Assembly (NCBI GenBank): GCA_013397115.1
Contig: VWZW01001682.1
Coordinates: 496,510-560,509 of the forward strand
Origin: Edolisoma coerulescens
Taxonomy: Eukaryota > Chordata > Aves > Passeriformes > Campephagidae
DNA: 64,000 nucleotides
Direction of reading: 5' to 3'
The translations under genes were made by a program, and so were the position numbers. Positions 13,301-25,549 of the stretch are shown here, one piece after another; position 1 is the first letter of the stretch, and every line of letters begins with the position of its first letter. The notes beneath the pieces are model-generated. The model saw only the letters and a list, made by a program, of their open reading frames with translations. It did no database searches and was not told the origin of the DNA.

Positions 13301-16300
13301 CTTCAATAAGCCACAGCATTTTTCAAATTTTACTCAAAATCAAAATTCTGTGGGCAAAAATATGTTTCTCCAGCATTTTTATTCTATGTTTGTAAAAGGT
13401 GTTCTCAATCTTTAACTGATAATTTCACAATGTTTCTGCAGTTATGAGCCAGTTTCATTCCTCACTGGTTTGTGTTAGGTCAGTAGTAGCAAACTGATCA
13501 TGTAGTAAGTACGGTCTGTTCATTTTTAATTAAGGAGAAGAAGGACTCAGCTGATAAAACACATTTTCCTTCCCTTCATCCAGAGTGGGTGCATCTTAAA
13601 CCACTCCTGACAGCACTTTACATCACCAGAAGAAGCTCCACAGTGATGGGTGTGTCTCTATGGTCCAGAGCAGAGCAATGTCAAGAGGTTCAGGAGGGTC
13701 CAGAACTCAACAGAGTTTGGCCGGAGAAGTTGGTGAGTCACAACCGCTCTGAAATCTTTGCGCTTCTTTTAAGCCCAAAGTCTTCACTTCATTATCTGTT
13801 GTGGATGCCTTAAAAGCAGTGCAAAGGCTTCTGAGGAGACTTGTGGAACTCAGGTTCATGTCTTGCCTTTCACTTTTGGTGTTTGTGCAGCACATTTCCT
13901 TCCATGCTGAGGGGGGCGAGCAGTCACGGCTGCTTTGTGCCGTGCCAGGCACCAGGAGTTTTGTACCAGGGACTTCTACTGACCTGCCAGAAATCAAAAA
14001 TTAAGAAAAGGGCAGAGAGAGAGAGAGAAGGATCAGGCATATCTGGTCTAAATAGATTGCAAATAGAGATACAATTGAACTGAAATTTCTGATCTAAGGA
14101 GTATTCCTTGTCCATTGATTTGGTGGGGAGGAAAATTTGTTACCCTTAACTTTTTTTCTGTATCACAGAGCTTGTTTACTTGGGAAATATGCTTTAAACC
14201 TTCATGTTACTTTTTAGGTACAAAAGCTTTTTAGGTTTTATTAAACACCATACATGCTGCATAAATAAATACTGCCTTATTTCACTATGATAATCAATTT
14301 TACCCATGCCAAAAATGGATTTTCCCTGATCAGCATTTGTAGCTGAAATATTTTTTTAAGATTTTGCTTTCATTTTTTAACCAAGTAAGTTTTATGGTGA
14401 AAGTAATTAAAATTGGAACACTTTGGTTCCAGCAGCCCCTTGGATGCATTTCAGGCATTACACTCCCTTGCTTTGCCTGGCCTTACCTTTCCCTCCTTTC
14501 CTTTCCCTATTATCTTTTTTTAATACAGCAAATATAATAGTTTTCTACCAAATATCACACATGATTTTTTTTGCAAATGTTATCACTTTTTGGCATATTT
14601 TTCTAATTTATTATGTGTTTTTCCATCTTCATTTTACTCTTACTGCTGGCATAGCTGAGAGTTTGGAACTTGGTTTTAGATTTTTGTCTATCTGCAATTA
14701 AATGCAATCAACTTTCAGCAGTAAAGTTTTGGTCACTTAGTTCTAAATGCTGAAACAACATATCCTGTTTTAAGGTTTTGGGTTTTCCTCAAGACACTAA
14801 TATGGTGTTCATTATCAAAGGACAAAGGGCACTCTGAATTGTAATAAGGACTTTCTGGTTTTAAATTCCATTACTTGCATTAAAACCACTTACTGCCACT
14901 AAGAAAAATGAGTATAACTTTGTGCAGTTTGTGGCAAATAGGCAGTCTTTTGATATCTTATAGCAGAATGTTTCAGTTAATAGGCCTGTACTTGAAAGTC
15001 CCCTTTCACACCAACGCTTGCAAGTGTGTTCTGTGTTTTTGTTTAAGTCTGACATCCATGAAAAGACAACCAAGATCTGTTTCTTATTGTGCATTAAAGA
15101 GGATTCTTTGGAAATTGCTGAATAACTTAGCAATATGCTCTGTATCATTTTTAGTGATGACAAGACAGATGTCATCTCTGGTGCATCTGTCTAGAGTATC
15201 CTCTTGGATAACTTCTGTGTATTGCAATCTGCTTCTTTTCTTCAAATAGGAAGCACTTCCAAAAGCCCTGTTAATTGGCAAATGCTTAAATATTCCAATT
15301 CTTGCAAGAAACAAAAATGGAGCATGCTGACTCTTGGGAAACAATTCCCAATAAGTATTCCATTTACCAAAAAAAAAATAGAAAAAAGAAAAAACACACA
15401 ACACTCCTGCACTTAATTCAAGAGCAAGGCTGTTTTTTCAACAGAAATGTGTTGAATCATTTTAAGCTTTCAGGTCTTTGCCTTGTTGTGTTTAATGACC
15501 ACAACTGTACAAAGTTGGTTTATCTTCCAGTCAAGGTCAGGACAGCTGGTCAGACCTGGAGACTGACTTTTATTGTACTTTCATGTTTAGATTCCTTTTA
15601 TGCTGTTTATCGCTTTTGTACTTGAAACTAAAATGGGGTCCTTTCCAACGAAAACCCTCTCAAATCAAGATGTAGGTTCCCTCTCCCACTTGAGAGGCCA
15701 CCATCTCACCAGGCTCCATCTGCAGAGCAGTTTGTGCAGTCCTTCCCCCTGGGCTCTGCAGGATGGGTGCAGGTGGGAGCTGAGCACAGGCAGCCCCTCC
15801 CTGGGCTGGGAGGCAGTTGTGGTTTATCCACTGGTGTCTCTTATGGAGAAAACTGCCAGCCTGCACAAAAACTTAGTGTAATGTGTGTTTGAGGGGCAGC
15901 GTAAAATAAACAAGTGCTCCAGCTGTCTGCTGGTACACTCAGCATAGAGACTTAGATGAAAAAGGGGAAGTTTTCCCACTGTACAATGAGGCTGAATAGT
16001 TCTGGAACAATATGAATTTCCTGTAAATGTTCCCCTTCCTTAGAAACAAAGCAGCAAGAAGAGCGGGCCAAGAGGGGAGGAAGAGAGACAGTGGGAAGGA
16101 GAGCAAAGAGGGAGCACCTCCCTTGGCAGGCTGTGCATCACCCCCAAAACCTCTGAGACAGGCTCAGCTACCAGGGGCTTTCAAATACAGAAGGGACAGA
16201 TGGGTGGAGGGCATTGGCAAAAAGAAATCTGCCCTGACTGGGGAAATGGTCTTTACCAAAAGTGAAGTAATTTCCGACATGTTTAAGTCAATGGTGCTAC

Positions 16301-19300
16301 CGATGATGCTCACTTAGCATATTTGTGTTGGATTTAGCCTGCAAGTATATGGACTGGCCATTACATGGTACCTCAGGGAAGAGTGGCTCTTTCTTAATCA
16401 AAAAGTCTCAGTTTTAGGGTATCCCTGTCGCATCTGGGTTGGGGTTGCAAGAGGCTGCTTTTCTTCATACACATATACTTTGTTTTCTTTTTTAACAGCC
16501 AGTTCAGGCTACATCTCTGTCATTCTGACTTACACTGTGATTTTAAGGTGTCATCAGAAACATTTCTTTCAGTGACTGCCAATCATTAATTGCTTCTCCT
16601 GTACGTCTCCACAAACATTATGTGTAGATATATTGGTATATAATATTCACGTGTTTTATGTTTGTATAAACATACTGCTAATACTGTGTTTCTCCAATAG
16701 AGAGCTCTATAAACCTAGACCTCCAGAGATAACTTATAATGAGTTAAACATTACACCAAACAAGAGATTCCAAGGGGACATGATCAGGATGTAATAATGG
16801 GCCAATGTCAAAAAGGATTTATGATTATTATTCATATGACTCAACCATATGCTCCAGCTACTGCTGTAATCTTGCTAGTCTTGGTCTGACATCTGTAGTG
16901 ATAATGAGTAAAATTGCATTACGCCACAGAAAAAAAATCAAGACACTTAAAAAATAACTAGTGGGCTGCCAGGAGAAACATTGACCTCCTCTGTAGGGTC
17001 AAGAGATGGTTTTAAAATATGCTGGATGCTCCTGACAAAGTTGAAGCACTCTGAGGATCTGGCAACCAGCTGTTCTAGCTTTATTAGAGAAGAACTTAAA
17101 TATAATTGAATTCCTAAACCATCTGTATTTATCACTGCAGTTAAACACCATGCATGATCCAATTGAGTTGACTTTTGAAAAAGGAAGTTACCTGTTTCCT
17201 TTTATGTCAGAGGGCAAATGGAGATTGGGGAAGATACTCAAATTATGTGCATTTCCAGGATCACCTGAACAGTCGTGGTACCTGTCTGCCTTTCCTGGTT
17301 AAGCATCGAGTGTTTGAGTGACTACAGTGAAAAGACACATATTTCTGGTTTATTTCTCTCCAACAGTCTTGCTCTGACTTAGTCTCTTATGGAGCAGCCC
17401 TCATCTCCAGCTGGATCTGAACCTGGTGCTGGCTGGGAAACAGTAGCTTATTTGTGTCACTTCCAGGCTTCCCTGTCCAGCAGGAATTTAGCAAACATGC
17501 AAATACCTTCTGGAGAGATGTGCAGACACTGAAAACTCCCTCCTGCTTCTGGACTAGTATATAGTGTTGTGCAAGGTAAATATGAGCGCAGACTTCCTTA
17601 GTTTCTGTCAAAGTCCATTAATGTTCTGTTACTGGCTGCAGCACTTAGGTGGGAGGTGAAAAGTCATTTGTTTCTCACTGAGAAAGAGAAAACTCAGGTG
17701 AAATGGCCTGATGTCAACCCCTGTAATCCTGCAGTGGTGGTTAGCAGATGGGCAGCAAGCAAAAGTCAAAGCAGCTCATGGATAAAGTGGGCTAAATCAC
17801 AAACCACCAAAGTTGCTGTAAAATCACGGCCAAACATAGCAGTAAAGGACAAATATTTAGGCAGTGTCAGTCAGTCAGCTAATGTATGTATCAGCATATT
17901 AGTGAGGAAATCCCCAGAAGCTCTGTGGGAGTTTTTCTTTTTGATCTGCCACCACCTGCCCGGCTGCTGGCACCGGCACCGCAGCCACCAGGCGGGCGGG
18001 AGCAGCTCCCCTGGGGGCCCAACAAGTTGCTCCTTAAGGCAAATAACCACTTCATTAATGCACGGGCAGACCGAGCAATCAGCAGCAGGTGAGGAGCAAA
18101 AAGGAACCAGACTAGAGACAAGCTTGTCTGCCTGCCCCAGAACGGTGTCAGCAAAGCTCCTTCTCTGCTTGCTAACAGCAGCAAATGTTCTTCACTGCTG
18201 TCAGACCTGAACAAGCTCCATTCTGCTCACACCAAACTCTAGTGCCTTTCCTCATCCTGCTGAGACCCTCAGCCAAGAGACACCTTCGACATCTGTGAAG
18301 CCTGAAGTCTTGGCTCACATGAACAGGAGCACGGGTAGGCTCGAGATGTTGTTTTAAGCACCTGACATCCTCCATCTGTCTTCTTTATTTTTAATTATTT
18401 CTCGTCTATAGAGTGACCTAATCAAACAAGCTCCCGTCTGATGTCAAGGTTCTTTCTTTGCTTTAATCTCTTCACATTTCTATATAATTTCTTTTTCCTC
18501 TGGAACTATCAAAGAATTTTCTTTAACAAGCCCATCAATGAAAAACAAAGTCTGCATTCTTGAATTCTAAGTCACACATAAACCGTAAAGATGCTGTTTG
18601 CTCAGTGTTGACAGAAGCAGTCGTCTGCCCTAATTTACCTTCATCGTATGTTTTTATTAGAGCTGTGGGAGCATGCATAAACTCACCAGGGGGACATGCA
18701 CATTACAGGGCTCTTTTCTTAAACTCTCGGCTCTAATAAAAACACACAGGCTGCAGCTCTGTCCTATATTGGACAGCAATACCTCTCTGTTCTGTGTTCT
18801 TTTCATTTCAGAACAATTGTCTTTGAGAATATTCACTTACTGGAAGTCATCACAACATGAGGGAGGAGTGGTCTTTGAGGAATGATCTCGGGGGGTTGTC
18901 TCTTCCTTGATGTTCTTCTGCTCAGTCCTGCAGAAGACTTTAGTGATGCTTTACCTCTAACTCAGGTGTCACGGCTGATATCCCTATTTTAACCCAATTA
19001 TTTTTCACGTCCTTATGGGGAGAGTGGTTCCACTCCACTACCACTACTGAGCATCCAACAGTAACCAAAACGGCCAAATTTCTACAGGCTCACATTATTC
19101 TAGACAGGATTTCCATGTTCACTCTAAAATTTGAGGCCCAACTGATAAGTATTAGATATGTATGTATACATCCACATGCATACACATCAAATGGAGACAA
19201 TCTGAGCCCAGCAGTAGAGTGGCTATCCCTGTTGCTGGTTGCGATGCTTTGTATTCAACTTGCAGAAATCACCTAGATTAGAGAAAGGTATCATTTGATC

Positions 19301-19470
19301 TTCCATTTTTCCACAGATGCTGCCAAATAGTTTCCTAAATCAGTCCCAAATGTGGCCTGGTCTCTGTGTTGGGCCAGTGTGAGTATAGTAGTGGTTTTGT
19401 TCCTCCTTGCTACCTTTTCTTTTCCCCCCACGCTTCCTCCCAGACTTTGGGGTGAGAGTACTGAGCCCCA
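10342..19470. other. Non-coding DNA, nothing firm
   Basis: Very AT-rich directly after the retroviral relic (10.6-11.2 kb), then mixed. Longer open frames at 12176-12874 (minus) and 17656-18210 (plus) show no recognisable protein features and lie where GC content is locally higher. A weak exon-like segment at 13584-13732 is discussed as a finding. Confidence 0.6.
14014..14028. repeat. Short (AG)n microsatellite
   Basis: Seven AG units in a row in otherwise unique DNA. Confidence 0.85.
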
Positions 19471-19860
19471 GAATATCGCTCGAGTTAGACAAAACAAAGC
19501 TCCAATGTGCGCTAGATGTAATAACCTGCAATGTCTCTCCTGTCATCCCAAATTACTGGAACACGCGGTGTTCCAGCCCTGCCTGCCTGCATTCCTGCCC
19601 GCTGGAGAGCCGTGCTCCCTCCTCCCCAGCTGGACTGGCCCAGGGTCAGTGTTGGCTCCTTCTTGCCGCAGTGTGCCAGCACCGCGCTCCGCTTCCCTCG
19701 GGGATCAGGGGCAGGTGCTGCTTACCCTGATCACCCGCAGGGACCCTCCGGAATCACACGGCTTCTCAGAAATGTTTGGGGCTTGCTGGAGATTAGTTAC
19801 TGCCAGCGAGTCAGGCAGACCAGGCTCCCCAACACCCGCTTTCAGCAGTGGCACGAACCA
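19471..19860. other. CpG-richer patch
   Basis: About fifteen CpG dinucleotides lie between 19561 and 19860 by direct count, with three more just upstream; neighbouring kilobases have few. Several overlapping + strand frames stay open here, as expected where TA-containing stops are rare. It could be a small CpG island, an exon of a long RNA, or simply a GC-rich patch. Confidence 0.5.
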
Positions 19861-20860
19861 GCCTCCTCACTGGGAGTTAGGGGGAAACTTTTCCTTCCGT
19901 GCCAGGCTGGCAAGGCTGCACTTTTGGGAACTTTGTTTCAAAAATAACTCTTCTGTGACATGCTATCCAAGCCATTTCTGTAAAGATCCTGACTATGTAT
20001 TCAGAAAACTCTCTGCTGTCATGAGGACAGAGGTCTTTGGCAAGTCGTGCCATCAGTTGATTGCTTTCTTACTGAAGTTCATTGTAACTCTTTCGCCTCA
20101 GTTGTGTTTTCTGGTGGTTGTTGAGAAACATTTGCAGTCCAAATAAATACGCTCCTGGCTCTCCTGTGCAAGACACATATTGCTGCAGTCTAGGTGCCTG
20201 TAAGGGCTGGTGTACTGTGTCAGCTTCAGAGTTCTTTTGGTCTTAAAATCAATCAGGTCCACTGAAACAGTCTTTGTAGTAGTTCTTTGAAGAATCATCT
20301 CAACCATGCAGGAACAGCTTAGAAAGCCCTTGATAAAATGTGCAGCAAGTGCCAACAGCCAGGTCACCACAAGCACTTGAAGGTAGTAGACTCTTCCATT
20401 CAGTTTGGACCAGAATTCTGTGGACCAGAATAAAATGTTTTCCAGAACCACACAGTGAGGGAATCCACACCTACCACTTTGGGGCAGTCCTGTGTGCCTG
20501 AAAGAAGGTTGAGGGTACACAGTGACACATCTCTAATCTCTCCTGGTGTACTCACTGGCACAGCCGAAAGATAAAAGTGTAAAACTAAGATTTCGGGTAA
20601 ATCAATGAAAATACAGCACAAAGTGGTAAAACAGATGTTCTCCCATAAATCAGTGAATCACAACATCGCTTGTATTTTTTCTCCACCTATCCCCTCATAG
20701 ACTGCATACTGCATCCATCGGAGGGCTGAAGCCTCAAATAGCTCTGAGATTGTGTACGTGGTGTTTTTAATCAGTGATGTTTTGGGCTCTATTTCCCTTA
20801 CTGCTGCCTTGCTCTTACATCTACTCGTCTATTTTATAGAGTTAATGATGGAAAGGATTT

Positions 20861-20910
20861 TATTTTGTAGGATGCCTTTGCTCTCTATTTTGTAGGATGC
20901 CTTTGCTCTC
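20861..20910. repeat. Perfect 25-bp tandem duplication
   Basis: The unit TATTTTGTAGGATGCCTTTG plus CTCTC occurs twice back to back (20861-20885 and 20886-20910) with no difference. The identity implies a recent duplication or an assembly artefact. The surrounding DNA is unique. Confidence 0.95.
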
Positions 20911-22289
20911 ATCTTCCACATAATTTTTCTTCTCTTTAGCTCATTGGAAAAAAAAGCAAACATGGCAGAACCCCATAGGTATTAATCTGACACAGCGCCA
21001 GGGAAGACCCACCCACCCAGCAGCTCAGACTTTTTACAGTTCTTTCTTGAAGTGTGAGTATAAGAATTTGGAACCCTAGGGGATGAAAAGGGCTTTTTTT
21101 GGTTTTATTTGGTTTGCACAATGTAATTTTTTGCTTGCAGCAACATTATTTAATTATGATCATGGCTATGTCAAGCAGACTCCTGCCAGACACAAGGAAA
21201 AACCGTTTAATGTTGCTTTGCTTTGTGCATAGGAATGATTGAGTATTATCAAGGGTGATGGATGGACAAGATCACTTAAAAGTGCATTTGCAAGGTCCTT
21301 TGGTACAATTCAAGCTGTATTGTTGCCACTCTACCTAAGATTTCAATCCAGGAGCAGTGGCCAAAACCATCCCGAGGAAATTACCTCCCAGTGGTAACAG
21401 TGTGAGAATAGTCACTGCCACACTCATATCACAGAGATTTCATATCTTTCAAAGACCTTTCTCTCATTCTTGCAGCAGTGATTTGTGAAACAAATGAGGT
21501 CCTGTAAGTGAAAACATCAGTAGAGAAGTGACCTTCATACACAGAAGTATAAAATAACAAATCCAGCATTGCAACAAGCCAATAGTGCAGTGCACACAGA
21601 TGGAAGCAGACAAAATGAATTAAAACAATGTTGATATCTGCTGTATTCCCCAGTATCTTGGAGGATATGAAAAGTCATCATACATTTTTATTTTTCTAGT
21701 TGCTTATACTGAGATTTTTACAATCCCAGAACTTGCTTTATAGATGTTTTCCCTGTCATTAGTAACAAATTAAGGGAAGGAGTAACTTCAGTAACTAATT
21801 GGTAGTAATTTGATCATAAGTTAGATGGCAAAAGTTTTTTTTGTTTTCAGTAATAATTTTTGCTCTGTTTTCTGCCCTTTAATTTAAGATTAAAACCACT
21901 ATTTTATACAACCACCTTAAAACTCAGAACAAAAAAAAAAATCTCAGAAAAGGAAGTAGATGAATACTAGTTTCAGGATGTTTTTATTAGAATACTTTTA
22001 GAAGAAATTGTTGGTGAAATATTGTTCTTGTAACTCAGTTTTCCTTACTACTGAGGAAAATCAGAAGCAGAAAAGGAGGTGGTTTCTGGTCACACCACAA
22101 ACCTACAGAATTAGGGCTCAGTCTTACTGTTTAAACTTGTAAAATGTGCAGGCTCATGGTGTAATTCAGGGGACTCGCTCCAATGGGCTGGAAATTGCCC
22201 CAGCCCATTCACCCGGGCTCCCTCTGACCAGATGTGCCAGCCTGCATCCCAAATCCCCATCCCCGTGTCCCAGCTTTCAGTATCTGTGA

Positions 22290-22386
22290 CCCCAGCGCCG
22301 ACGGGAAGGAGCCGACACAACTCAGCCACAACAGAGTGTCGCGCCAGAAGAGATTCCTTTATTCCAGAGATTGATGTGTTTTATAG
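22290..22386 (-). repeat. Retroviral LTR-like promoter and poly(A) segment (antisense)
   Basis: Read on the minus strand, TATAAAA (22379-22385) is followed 15 bases later by AATAAA (22358-22363). Next comes a CpG-bearing stretch with repeated TGT/GTGTCGG motifs (down to about 22290). A TATA box placed this close ahead of a poly(A) signal is the compact U3/R arrangement of avian alpha- and class II-type LTRs and is unusual for an ordinary gene. The LTR ends and a primer binding site could not be located. It may be a solo LTR or a fragment; no internal retroviral genes adjoin it. Confidence 0.45.
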
Positions 22387-25035
22387 CGGCAACAGAAATG
22401 TCTTTCCATGTAAACTCTAGCAGTGACACACTGAGCTCAACAGATTTAATCCAGGAAAGAGTTTGAACAGCGCATCCTAAGTAGAAAAAGCAGAAACAGA
22501 AAAACAGAGTGGTTTTGGTTACCTTTGGATTCTTTTTATTTTCATTTTACTGTTTCATATGCTGAGTTCCCAGAGTTTCTGGGAGTTTGAATGCCTCTAC
22601 CATGAGAAGAGGACCCAGCAGAGGCAGAAACTAGGCACTTTTATATACCTGGTCCCGTGTTTTCACCTAAAGCATGTGTGACATTTGACATATAGAGCTA
22701 CACAGCCAGGCAGCTGTGCAAGCAGCATGGCAAGAACATTTTTGTTTTCTGTGTTTATTACACACCCTTCCATCACCCGTGGGGGCTTAAACCAAAGTCA
22801 TAAAACTACTACTGCTACACAAATAAGACAAAGCTCTAAAACAGGGAAAAAGGTAGGGTGCTGCCTGAACAATTCAACCAGCTGAAATGTTTTCTCTCTG
22901 TAATGAAAAGGGCCTCTCCCATTACCACACTTAACAAACAGCAGATTAATTGGTGGTTCAGTGCAAGAGTGCCCAACTCACTGTGAGAATCTCCTGATTT
23001 GTAGCCTGCTTCATGGGGAGCAAAACATAGATTATGCCTGGAAGTTGCTTACAAAATTTCTCTCAGTCTGACCTGAAGATCAGGTTGTTTCCAACTTTAG
23101 GAGCCTCTTGGAATCACCTGTTCCTATTCCTGTGCTGCCCATTCCTCACTGCCGGAGCAGTGAGAGTGTCCTGGGGTGGCTGCTGTACCACTGCAACCCT
23201 TGGGACTTGCCCTGAGGGATGAGGAGGGAGGGGCTGCAGGGGCTGGAGCTGCTGAGTCAAATAACCCTATTTTTTATCTCTTCTTGCCATGCAGTTTCTT
23301 CTTTTCCTTGGAGGTATCTTTGTTATTAAAAATGTCCTGTGACTAATGAAGCTGCTGGAGCAGACCCCACAGAGCCTCTCCAGTCCCGGTGAGCCCACAC
23401 CGGGTCTCCCCAGTGCAGCCGTGACACTTGTCCCGCTGTGAGGGGCCAGGACTGGAGGGGTTAAGTGGCTTCTGCCGTGGATTTTCCTAACGAGGGGTTG
23501 TGCCTGCGGGAGCTTGTAACTCAGCTGGTGTGCACCCACATCACTCGGGCTGCGGGAGCCGCCTTTGCCGCCAGGGCTGAGATTACAGAGCAGTTTCCTC
23601 CCCGGCCGTGTGACCACGCACACACACGTGCACGTTTCCAAAATAACCCACTCTGGGGCATGAGGGGTTTTCTGGTGGATTTGCTACATGACAGAATGTG
23701 CTGCAAAATCTGTTGAGCTTTTTGGGGTTATGAGAGGATAGCGATGATGCGCTTCCCATCAGTCAAAAAATTCCAGCCTCCCTCTATTCCAGTGACAAAG
23801 GATACAACTGTAGTGAGTCACTTGGGGTGCCTCTTCCCAAGCCTCCTCTCCTCCAGCCATCCACCTCTTTCCAGAAAGCATTGCTTTCACTTCCCTCGCT
23901 GCACAGGCAAAAACTATTGCCCTCTGCTTTCTCTCCCTTCTAATCAAACGTGTTCTTCCTTCTTCTAGAAAATCCTTGCTTCTCATTCTGCCCTCAATCC
24001 TTTTAATACTCGCTGCTCCTCTGCTTAGACCAAACAAATGAGTGGAATTTGGCCCCATGTTGACCACCTAGACAGGACCCCAAACTCAGGGTTCACAGGA
24101 AGTCCCTCTGAGCATTTCAGAGCAAAAGGCACTGCTTTATTCTCTCCCACACCCCTGTAAGCAAAGGGCTGCATTACTCAGTTACAACAGTATTTCAGCC
24201 CCAGTGGTCCCACGGTTTCCATGAAGCATTGGCTGGAGTATCCCTGAGAACCCTCCTTTGCTAAGGCCCCTACACCAGTTATTGTTTTCTTCCATTACCA
24301 TGATATTTTCATTCAGAGAAGTCAACCCTCTGTCTTCACTCTGCCTGTCACTCACATGAGCAGAGTTGGCTCATTTGGATCTCAAGGAAAGATCTGGTCC
24401 TGTTACTTTTTTGGTATATTTTTCTGTTAATTTTGTCTTCTGCACTTAAGGCTGCGTGTAGACATCTGACATTTTAAAGCAATCTCTGTAACATCTCTAA
24501 GTTAAACACTCTGTCTTGTTTGTTAGTTCGGTTTATCTTTGCTATCATGTACCATGAAGCTGCAAGCTCTACATCTTTTCAGAGAACAAACATGACTGAC
24601 AGCAATCCTTATACAGAAAAGCTGAAGCAAACCATGCTTTGAAGGATTTTCTGTTGGGTTTCATAATAGCATGGAGTTAAAAGAGAGAAAATAGGTTCCT
24701 TGGAGCATAAGATCGTAAAATGCTAATTTCAGTGACACAGTGGTGGACTGAGTAAATATAGAAAGGATTTATTATGAAGTTCTTTAGTGTTGTTGGCACT
24801 AACAGCAAATTGCTGGGCAACATTATATTGCCAAAATCCAGGAAATAGCACAAACATTGAACCACTGTATTTTCAATGACAATAATGACTGAAGCTTTGG
24901 TATTGGTTGGCATCCCCACAAAAGGCACATGTTGGCATGTTCAGGAATGTAAATGATAGATCTGCTGCTTGAAGTTTATAATTATTTAATCAAACCCAGA
25001 CTGCAGAACCTGGAGGGACATCGTGTATCCTTCAA

Positions 25036-25079
25036 GGAGAAGAAAGAGGGAGAAAGAGACAGAGAGAAAGAAAGGAAAG
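25036..25079. repeat. GA-rich low-complexity tract
   Basis: A purine-only run apart from two C residues, built from GAGA, GAAA and GAAAG units. Confidence 0.85.
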
Positions 25080-25520
25080 TCATACTTTGCAGATGATGGA
25101 ATGTATTGGTCCTCTGGGTGTGCCCACCAGGCATCTGGGACTGCTGCAGAGTTCGTGGGTGATCTTTCCTGCTCGCCACATCACCATGTATTTAAGTAGC
25201 CCTTCAGAAAATAAATTACCGACAATCTCTTTTATGTGCTGATGGAAGTCAGATCAATTATCTCCATTTCCTTTCGTGGAAGAAAGAAAATCTACAGATC
25301 AGGACAGGAAACCACTCATTTGATGAACTATTTCTACACTACTGTACACAGACACACAACCTCCCTCCTTCCCTCCTGCAGACAGACACGCACAGAGCTA
25401 CAAGGCCTCTCTCTCTTCTAGACACACACAGAGAGGCACATTATTTTCAACTCACATTTCACGTTTAGATTACTATTATGGAATTTCAAGAAGACTTATT
25501 TTGTTTCCATTTCTTGGTTT

Positions 25521-25549
25521 AAAAAAAAAAAAAAAGAAAGAAAAAAAAA
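25521..25549. repeat. Poly-A with GAAAG interruption
   Basis: Fifteen A, then GAAAG, then nine A. No recognisable retroposon body lies upstream. Confidence 0.9.

Noticed and set aside
17656..18210. 184-codon plus-strand open frame
   Set aside because: It has no recognisable domain, no splice or promoter context, and its second half is GC-rich with other frames open as well. Treated as chance.
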